From Arabidopsis thaliana (lineage: Eukaryota; Streptophyta; Magnoliopsida; Brassicales; Brassicaceae), in the NCBI RefSeq assembly GCF_000001735.4, contig NC_003074.8, positions 13,516,101 to 13,580,100 of the forward strand: 64,000 nucleotides of DNA. The letters run 5' to 3'. A program made the translations under genes and the position numbers. This document shows positions 55,953 to 64,000 of the stretch, in pieces; the first letter of the stretch is position 1; each line of letters starts with the position of its first letter. A model generated the notes under the pieces. That model had not been told where the DNA came from and did not search any database. It was given only the letters and a program-made list of their open reading frames with translations.

Positions 55953-56970
55953 ATCACCCAGAAAAGTGGATCTCCATGGATAATGCTTTTCCTTGACGAC
56001 GGTTGTGTGATGTACAACCCGAAAGAAGGCAAAATTGAAAGGAGTCTGATAGAATCCTCAGGGATTTGGTTCCTGACAAACTCAGATAAATGGTGTCTAA
56101 TGTTATATTCTGGATGCAATTTAGCTATTATAGATGTGTTTAGCCAGGATAGGAGGATCAATTTTCTGCCTCTAGAGTCGCTCCAATCAGATACATATAC
56201 TCTCAAGCGTGTGGTAGATAAGGAATACTGTTTTGAATTACCTAGTGGCGATTATTGCAACGAGAACGCCGATGATCTGAGAGGCCGTTTGTGGGTAGAC
56301 AAGAAGACGGGAGAGTTCGTTGTAGTGTGGTTCTTTAACCCTTATACCTATTTATTCTATTGCAAGAAGGGGGATACTCATAACACTGTCATTCCCTTGT
56401 CTGACCAGGTCCCCAAGGTTGTAAATGGCTTAACTGATCTAGTACTCTGGGGTTACCGTCTTTACATCGCAACCAAACGTCGTTTCGCTCGAGTTATTGA
56501 TTTGTCTGGATATCAAAGGTTTCGAGGATGTCACCGGGAGTAACCCAAAGCAAATGTTTTCCCCTCTCGGAGAACATAATTCTTTTAGCATTGCGGATAT
56601 AATATCAGGAGAGGTTTTGTTGGTTGAGGGCATAACCTTTGAAAACTAGAGGATCTTTTGTCTCTTCAAAGGATCCTAACAACTTAGACGACCCACATGT
56701 CTACCACCACCCCCCCCCAAGCTTCTTGAGGTAGATTCTCTTGGTGATGAAGCCCTTCTTCTTGACTTGGGTATTACCATGCCTGCTAACCATACCCTAG
56801 GTATCAAGCCAAACTCTATCTATTTTACTCGTCATGACCGTGCCCGTTTTAAAATCCCTTTTGATCTGGACATATATGTGTTCAATCTTGCAACCAAGAC
56901 CCTCAAACGCTTCCCTCAACTCGCCAACATGAATCTCAAGGATGCTCAATGGTTTCACCCCATGACTTGA
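55953..56970 (+). pseudogene. DUF295 (F-box/KIB-related) gene, truncated
   Basis: The frame from 55953 to 56543 and, after a frameshift near 56520, to 56970 gives the C-terminal DUF295 region. Motifs are RGRLWVDKKTGEFVVVWFF, ARVIDLSG, GEVLLVEG, SLGDEALLLDLG and SIYFTRHDRARF. The family is expanded in Brassicaceae and usually has an N-terminal F-box, which is missing here; an in-frame TAG precedes 55953. Another stop and indel lie around 56650-56730, next to a C run (56708-56717). It is a dead partial copy. Confidence 0.8.
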
Positions 56971-58065
56971 ACGCCACAATACATGCTTTCTCTTTTTAAT
57001 TGGCATTGTATTTTCTCTCTTTTTATTTCTGTCTTTGTATTAAATTATATGACATTGCCACTTGCTGGACACCTTACTTGGCACTTTCTTTGTTAAACCC
57101 TAACCGTCATGTAAATTTGTTTGATATAAATCTTGATTCAGGAAAAAGTCTCCACATCTCAATTCGTTTCAACGCTTTGTTTGATGTATGTATGGTCAGA
57201 CTTAGTTTGATGTATGTTGGAAAGTTTGTCTAGTCTTGAAGACCAAGGACTTAACTACTGTCAGCAACTTCAGTTTGAATCTTCGCTTTGTCCTGACATT
57301 GTATTAAAATTAAATTTACAATGCTTGTAAGACGATGCATCATGTGGTCGCCAATTTGGTGTCTTACCATATCCTTTTGAAGGTATAGAAAGATCTAGGT
57401 CTCTTCGCAAATTGTACTCTTTGTTGAAATATATGTATCAGTTGGCAAAGGATTTAGAGTCACACATATCATTACCAAACGACGAATTTGTTTTATAATG
57501 TAACTTTGTTTTATGAGATTCTCCAGCACTTACTTTGGGAGAGAAAACGCCGGAGGAGTAGACGAATCAGAATATTTTATTAGATAGTGTTGTTTTTTGT
57601 TGATTTTTGAGTCTATAAATCTATGCATTATTATTTTTTATTTTATTTTTTATTTGAGCATTTTATTTATAACAAGATAAGTTTGTATGTTTGAGAAAGT
57701 ATCAATATAATTTGTATCTTAGTCGGTAGTGTATAGGTGTGGGTTAATCAAAGGAGTCGGGTTCGAGTCTCAATTTTGTTAAAAAAATTTAAAGCCAAAA
57801 CGACGACGTTTTATAATCTAAAAGAACTTCTAACTGGATATTTAACCCTGTTAATTTTTCCATCAGTTGACTTCACGTTACGTGTAAAACGGCCGAGTCA
57901 ACAAACTTTCATAATTGACTTTGAAGTCAACCAAAACTTCATGATTTTAATGGCGATTCTAAAGTCCAAGCTTTTTACATCCCATTTTTGAAAGTTCAAG
58001 CTTTTTTTGACATTTTTCCTTAAGTTAGTAGAGAAAAAAAAAAAAGTAGGAGATTTTCATTTATA
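56971..58065. other. Intergenic region, possible SINE-like trace
   Basis: No gene is seen. At 57721-57770 a TAGTCGGTAGTG phrase and a GGGTTCGAGTCTC phrase have roughly the spacing of Pol III A and B boxes, followed by an A-rich run, which might be a degenerate tRNA-derived SINE. Low confidence. Confidence 0.35.
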
Positions 58066-59224
58066 TTGTTTTTATCACATAATGGTAGGCATAAAACTAA
58101 AAAATTAAAATCTTCTAGAGCTAGGGTCATAGATTCAGGAGCTAGTCATCATGTTACTCATGAAAGAAACCTTTACAAAGATTACAAATCCTTAGAAAGA
58201 ACTTATGTTAGATTACCCAATAGTCAAACAGTTAAGATAGATGGGATATGTAACATTCAACTTACTGATGCTTTACTTTTATAAAATGTGTTTCATTTCT
58301 CTGAATTTAAGTTCAATCTATTGGGTGTCAGTGTAATAACTAAATCTTTAAATTCTAAAGTGAGTTTTACTTCTGATGATTGCGTGATATAGGCTCTTAC
58401 TCATGACCTATTGATTGGCAAAGGTAGTTAAGTCGCAAATTTGTATGTCTTGAGTTTGGATAAGTATCTTATTCATGTCTCTGATCATACTTTTCAAGGT
58501 AAGTCTATTTGTTCTATCACTGTTGATACTTTAGATGTTTGGCATAAGAGATTAGGGATCCATCTGTTGCTAAGATTGAATCTCTCTCTGAAAAACTGTT
58601 ATTACCAAAGTCAAAGATAAATAATTGGTTAGCACCTAAACAATTTCATCTTCAGGCCATTCACAAGATTCTGAAATTTGTGAAGGGAACAATTGGTCAG
58701 GGATTGTTTTATGGAAGTGGTGATGTTTTCTCCATTAGTGGTTTCTGTGATGATGATTGGAGAGCTTGTCAAGATTCTAGACGATTAGTCAAAGGATTTG
58801 CTATCTTGATTGGTCAATCTCTTATCTCATGGAGGTCCAAGAAACAGAGTATGGTTTCAATGAGTTCAGCATAATCTGAATACAGGGCTATGAGCAAGAC
58901 CACTAAAGAACTGATCTGGTTTACTTACATTCTCAAAGCTTTGCGAATTCCTTTCACTCTTCCTTGTTATCTGTACTGTGATAACAAAGCTGCTCTTCAC
59001 ATAGCTCAGAACTCTGTTTATCACGAGAGAACTAAACACATTGAGTTCGATTGCCACCAAGTTCGTGAAGCTACTGATAATGGTGTTATGAAGACCATGT
59101 TTGTAAGGATAGACAATCAACTTGCAGATGTCCTTACCAAAGCTCTTCATCCAGCTCCATGTAGAGAGAACATGCGCAAGATGGGAGTCCTCAATATCTA
59201 CTCGTCTCCATCTTGAAGGAGGGT
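58066..59224 (+). mobile_element. Ty1/copia relic with internal deletion
   Basis: 58066-58284 gives a copia protease with VIDSGASHHVTH. 58285-58560 gives the GAG-pre-integrase region with stops (VWHKRLG). Then integrase and RT are missing, and 58620-59215 is copia RNase H (GFCDDDWRACQDSRR, YCDNKAALHIAQN, HIEFDCHQVRE) with one stop at about 58873. It ends with a purine-rich AAGGAGGG at 59217, a likely polypurine tract. The LTR after it is cut off by the CACTA element at 59271. Confidence 0.82.
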
Positions 59225-59270
59225 ATTAGGATTGAAATGTGTTGAGCTGGTTCAGCTGGTTAAGTTAATT

Positions 59271-59700
59271 CACTACAAGAAATTTGCTCATTGTTAGCGC
59301 TAAAAATTTGCTATCTTACGTTATCGATAGCGAATTCACAAACGCTATGTTCTCGGTAGCTATGGTAGGTGTCACTCCTACGATAGCGGTTTTGGACATG
59401 CTATTATAGTTAATGATATAATAGCAAAATTGGAACGCTGTTTTAAATAGTAATATAGCACTTTAATGTTTTGTTAAAAAATAACGACGATTTTAATTTC
59501 GTGCCATAATAGGTTATTCTATGTTAGCAATTAGTTCGTGCCATAATAGATTTTTTTTTAGCATTACTTTTTATGCTATGATATATGATTCTTCTACCAT
59601 AATAGTAAATAATTGTTAAGTTTTGTTTATTTATGCGGTTTAGTTATGCTGTAATACAATCTTTCACAACTTGTTTGTTTTTGCTATTATATGAATTTCC
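59271..59700. repeat. CACTA terminal and subterminal repeat region
   Basis: The terminal CACTACAAGAAA is followed by inverted and direct GCTAT, ATAGC and TAGCG words (for example 59297, 59328, 59343, 59357, 59381). In En/Spm, clustered short subterminal motifs bind TNPA and bring the ends together. Confidence 0.7.
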
Positions 59701-60027
59701 AGAACCCAACATAGAGAAAAAAAGTCTGAATAGAAATTTCATCTAAAGTCAGAATCAAAAACAACATAGAGGAAAAATCCATACAAATCATTCAACATAA
59801 CATAAGTCTAAATCATAAGTCTAAATCCAAAGTAGACAACAAGTGTTATTCTGAATTACATAATACAGGTTGATTAGTCTAGTCTAAGACTACTTTAAAC
59901 TAGCTACCCTGGACCAAAGTTTCTTCATTCCCTGCAATAATCAACAATGTCTCATTTCAGTTTCGTATATAAAACCAAAGTACAAGGATCACTGTAATCT
60001 AGAAACTTACCCAGTTTATTCTTAAAC

Positions 60028-63000
60028 TCAATAGATGACAAACTTATCCATTGGCCATGCAATAGATGAACCAAGTGAATCTCTCATATAATCGATTTCA
60101 TCTGATGCCCTCCAAACTGTTGCATCATCTATTTTCACTATATCCACCCAAACTCTAGCTACATTAGCTCCCAAGCGAACATTGTGTACCTTTTGGTCTG
60201 GGTCGACTGGATGCACACGTCCTTTAGCAACCACCTGCTTCCTTCCACTGATATCCATTAACTTACACTTCTGATTGGCCTTGATAACTTCAGCTACACC
60301 TTTACGCTGCCATGTTACAATATAAACCAGTTTTAATGTATGTAGAAAAATAATCAGATTCAATACGTAATAACAACAAACAAAATACCGGAGATCTTCT
60401 CAGAGGGAGTTGTGAATCCAGCAGTTGAATTTTCTTGACAAGAGACTTTGAACCTGTAGCTGTGGACTTCTTAGCTATGCCCTTTGAAACTGTTGCAACG
60501 GATTTTGTACTTTTTGCTGTAGATATCTCAGGGGATGGCTTATAACCTACTGTTGCAGTTTGTGAACCTGATGCTGCTGCTTTCCTGGACGCTGCTGCTT
60601 TCTCTGATCCTGCTGACTTGCCTACTGATGCTGCTGACTTGCCTACTGATGCTGCCGACTTGCCTACCGATGCTACTGCTTCCAATGGTGATTTTCCTCT
60701 TGCCGCAGAATTGTGAAGTGGAGATATGTGGCATGTTGCATCTGCAGGGTTTTCAAAGATAACTTTGTTGACAGGCCATGGAAAGGTAAGTCATTAAACA
60801 GTCCTCAAGGTAAGTCACATCCATCGTTGACCTCCATATAAATGTCTCTGGTTGAAGAATTGCATCGACATATATCTTCACTATTGGAGGTCCGAGAGGA
60901 TTCCCATTGACTAATGCATTTTGTTCTTGTGTCTGCCAACGTCCTTCTGCAACAACAACATCATTTGAAGACAAATCAAAAAGCTGGCATTTGTTATTTG
61001 GTCCCTGTCAAAAATATTGAAACCCGGAAATACATTATGTTAATAGAAGATCATTACTCTATATATGAGAATGAGACTGAATAATAAACTTTACCTGGCC
61101 TACAATGTCTTCTTATTGGAGATCCTCTTCTAGGCTAACACACATAGCAGCAGGCCATGCAATCATATGTTCAACGGCTTTCTCAATGGTGAACATGTTA
61201 GCCGCAGGTCTCCAAAGGAATGCTTCTGGTTCAATATCAGTGTCAATCAAGACTTTAACATCGGTAGGACCTAAGCGACAGTCATTCACTAATTCACCCA
61301 GATCATAAGGAATAATACATCCCTCAGCAATTTTTGCATACGAACCAGCCCAATCAAGTAAGACACATTTTGGTTGTGTCCTTTTGTTCACACTCTGTAA
61401 AAGAAAAAGATAGACAAAGTATTAAGTGAGTGTATCTGTTAGAGCAAATCAAAGCATATGATATGAGTGACTTACTCTTGAAGCTGAGTTTTCACCTACT
61501 TCAGGTGATTGTATCTGTTACAAAAAGAGAAAAACAAAGTCAAATCTTATGTACTAATTGAGCTGTAAGTCTTTATATATAAATAGATAAGTGCACTAAC
61601 CTGGTTCTTCATTTTCTCAATTATTTCTTGTAGCTCATTGACCTTCTTTTGTAGACGAAGCTGATTCTCTAGCATTTCAGTCATACACTTGTGCTTCACT
61701 TGGAAACAAGCTAACTTGGTCTTATTCATATTGCGACCCATTGCTCTCATTCTACCTACCAGGATTGTCAGGCCCTAACAGTTACCGTAGTGAATCTTGT
61801 GCTTCATTTGTTGATGGATTATCATTGTTAACAATCTCTTCTGCCTTTTTCTGAAACTCATAAGATACATTTTAAAATATCAAGTGTGATTCAAAATGCC
61901 AAAATGCAAATCAAACAAAACAAAATAACTCACAATCTTTTCAGCAGCATTCGTATTCACTTGTGTACCATCTTTCTTAGTACGTGACTTAACCCAAACC
62001 TTTAGCCTTGTCACTTCAGATGGGTCTGCACTACCAGTTTTCTAAACCAAAAAAATGATCTCAGTTAATACATAAGTGTTTGGACTTTGGAAAAAGGCTG
62101 AGCAATATGAACAATATAAGTGTGTACAAGTTTTACCATGTCTTCGGCAAGTCTAACCATTCCCCTGCGACTACAAGTGTGTGAAATCTGATTGCGCCTT
62201 CTTTCCTTGTGGCTATCGCTTACAACCTAACAGATGAATGTTAATTTCTATTGTATATAGATAAATTTACAAATTCCAAATGCATAGCTTAAATTCTTGG
62301 CTAGTTTTGAGCTTCACAAATTTACGCCAATCAAAAGGAGAAATGTTTTTAGGTCGCATGTTCATCCTCTCTTGGTTAGTCTTAGCTTCTCTAATGTTTG
62401 TAACTGGCCTTGATTTCCAGGAGCTCCACAAACATCCCATCCGCCTAAGCAATGTAACCTTTTGGTACTCTTCATCTAGTTCAAACCTTGTTTGCAATCA
62501 AAAACAAAGCAGTTAAGTACTCACCAATATCTAATAAACTTGTAAATTTTACACAAAGCTTACCTGAACAGATTTCCAGAGAACAGTCCTGAGTTCTTCA
62601 CCAATTTTAGTCCAACGTTCAATTGTGATTGGAACGTGTTCTCTTACTAATGCCCCTACAAATGCTGCCAGCTTAACTGAGCCTTTATCAATAGACTCTC
62701 CCATGTTACTGAACTCTACTCTTACTCTCGCATTTGGATCCTTGGCAATATCCTTCAGCCTAGTTGGTCCTCGATGTCTCTTACGCTTTGGCTCAACATA
62801 TTCATGACCCTCAGATAAAACAAGCTCTCCTTAAGGTTCTTCCTCATTGACCTTATCCGGATCTCCATCAACCACCTGATCTGGATCTGCTACTTGATCT
62901 GGTTCCAAATGATCTTCACCATTCACCTTATTTGCATCTGATACTTGAACTTCAGCTGGTTCTACATGTTCCTCATCATTGACTTGTGGTTCAATTGTAC

Positions 63001-63084
63001 CAATATACTCGACCTCATCATTGACATTCTTTGCATTGACCTTTTTTTGTTACTTCTACCTCGCCTTTTCTTCTGTTGTCCCAT
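60028..63084 (-). pseudogene. CACTA Ptta/TNP1-type protein gene
   Basis: The multi-exon frame starts near ATG 63082-63084. After an acidic N-terminus comes the Ptta/En/Spm domain: RGPTRLKDIAKDPNARV (62780), REHVPITIERW (62620), then RMGCLWSSWKSR (62430), RRNQISHTCSRRG (62190), TKKDGTQVN (61970) and a coiled-coil segment (61750-61590). Then come three copies of the TNP1/EN/SPM domain: 61391-61113, 61010-60753 and 60320-60028, each with a WR..D/N..Y..AWP-type end. A Ser/Gly/Lys/Ala linker (60685-60400) lies before the third. Breaks: a T-run frameshift near 63045 and TAA at 62831-62833, unless spliced out. The protein would bind element ends. Confidence 0.75.
60610..60680 (-). repeat. 21-bp coding tandem repeat in the TNP1 gene linker
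   Basis: Three to four near-identical 21-base units encode SVGKSAA-type heptads on the minus strand. Copies differ by one or two bases. Likely length-variable between copies of the element. Confidence 0.8.
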
Positions 63085-63218
63085 CTTAAATCACCTGAGA
63101 AAAATGAAAGAGTAAAGGGTTAAGTACACCGGATGCAGATAAGACATTGAACACACTGTGGGAAACAGACATAAAACATAGAGAAGACAACAAGGAATGA
63201 AAATGAAACAAAAAAAAA

Positions 63219-64000
63219 CTACATTTCACAAACATATATTCCTTCACAATCAGTCCTCTCATTCTCAGCGTCATCCAAGTCAGCGTCTATGTCAACATTT
63301 GGTGGGAATGTGCCAATGGCTGCAATTGAATATACAAACTCTTTCTGACAGAATCTTCTTGAAGATCCTCTCAATGCAACATACCAAGGTGTTGAGTCAT
63401 CTTCTCTTAGGTTAAAAACTTGTTTTGCTTGAGAGGCTAGTATGTACGGATCCCATAAAAATGAGACTTGACTATGATTCAGGTTTATAAGTGTCTTTTG
63501 CATTAGACCTACAGATAGCAGTTGCCTCATAGTACACACCACTGTTCTGAGTTTTTTTTATCCACTGTTCTTGTATGAAATCGCTGCCCATTCACTATAT
63601 AACCAGTATATGTCCTTGCACAACTACGTGGACCATAAGCTAACCATTTAAGTGTTTCTTCATGTCTGTTTGAATCAAGAGGTATCTAACAAATTTAAAA
63701 AGAAAATGTCAGACACCTATATGCTTACTGATAAAGTATAGTGTTCAAGTGTCATGTGTGAGAGATAAACATGCCTGTTTTTTAAGCCATGAAGCAAAAT
63801 TCTGAGTGTGCATACTCCATAACAGTGATGCATCACGTCTGCATCTTACATTTGAGTCTTGTAGATGTTCCAGGTGCTCACTAATACAAGGAGAAATAAG
63901 AAGTAGTTAAAGACAGCCATATGGATAAGTAAAATATATATAGCTAAGTAAAATGAACATGCTGACTGGAACTTACTCAACATAAGATTCAAAGACTGCC
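63219..64000 (-). pseudogene. TNP2 (CACTA transposase) gene, C-terminal part
   Basis: Exons of the TNP2 C-terminal region continue past the right window edge. Visible are LKWLAYGPRSCARTYTGYIV (63600-63660) and DPYILASQAKQVF (63440), which match the conserved end of plant TNP2 proteins, then an acidic tail and a stop at 63219. Introns with GT-AG borders separate short exons (around 63690-63780 and 63870). TNP2 is the catalytic protein that cuts CACTA ends. The catalytic domain lies outside the window, so I cannot judge integrity. Confidence 0.75.

Larger units (their letters stand above)
59271..64000 (-). mobile_element. CACTA (En/Spm) DNA transposon, one end and partial genes
   Basis: The left end is CACTACAAGAAA at 59271, the hallmark terminal repeat of Brassicaceae CACTA elements. 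Behind it (59280-59700) lie many short GCTAT/ATAGC words typical of subterminal transposase sites. Inside are two minus-strand genes: a Ptta/TNP1-type gene (60028-63084) and the 3' part of a TNP2 transposase gene (63219 to beyond the window). The other terminus is outside the window. It inserted next to a copia relic. Confidence 0.85.

Overview
This is plant nuclear DNA, almost certainly pericentromeric heterochromatin of Arabidopsis thaliana or a very close Brassicaceae relative. The basis is one intact four-exon class III peroxidase that reads as the PRX32 (At3g32980-type) protein, a decayed Arabidopsis-type 5S rDNA unit, Athila-lineage Ty3/gypsy elements with a tRNA-Asp primer site, a MULE transposase fragment, a DUF1985/ULP1 gene, Brassicaceae-type DUF295 and At2g35280-like F-box relics, and a CACTA (En/Spm) transposon. 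Species and chromosome are inferred from protein recall, not from a search. The peroxidase is the only clearly intact host gene.

Layout. 1-8003: Athila-lineage element C on the minus strand (3' LTR, post-integrase ORF, integrase, RNase H/RT; gag-protease missing), abutting an Athila LTR fragment (8004-8538). 8539-16390: peroxidase and its flanks. 16391-16957: a 5S rDNA relic, cut by an Athila LTR (16958-17943). 17944-25408: a nuclear insertion of chloroplast DNA (NUPT) carrying atpH, atpI, rps2 and part of rpoC2 in plastome order; a 2.15-kb solo LTR with a perfect 5-bp target duplication sits inside atpH. 25409-26745: the leader, PBS and LTR of another Athila subfamily. 27961-30305: possible MULE left end and 5' part of a mudrA transposase. 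30306-32912: 3' end of Athila element A. 32913-40976: element B (gag-protease kept, RT/integrase lost). 40977-55700: a degenerate DUF1985-ULP1 gene and two F-box-like gene relics, all on the minus strand, split by a complete Ty1/copia element (45669-52305). 55953-56970: DUF295 pseudogene. 58066-59224: copia relic. 59271-64000: left part of a CACTA element (TNP1/Ptta and TNP2 genes, minus strand).

How it fits together. Most features are nested insertions, several datable relative to each other (solo LTR after NUPT; copia after the ULP1 gene; Athila LTR after the 5S array). Elements B and C are related and have lost complementary halves of their coding capacity. The most interesting signal is in 41-55 kb. 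The DUF1985-ULP1 gene resembles the VANC-type anti-silencing genes of Arabidopsis VANDAL MULEs. The non-coding DNA around it carries six exact GTACGTAC palindromes and many variants, including a 101-bp tandem duplication, while I saw none in the inserted copia. This is the arrangement expected of an anti-silencing protein and its cognate motif array.
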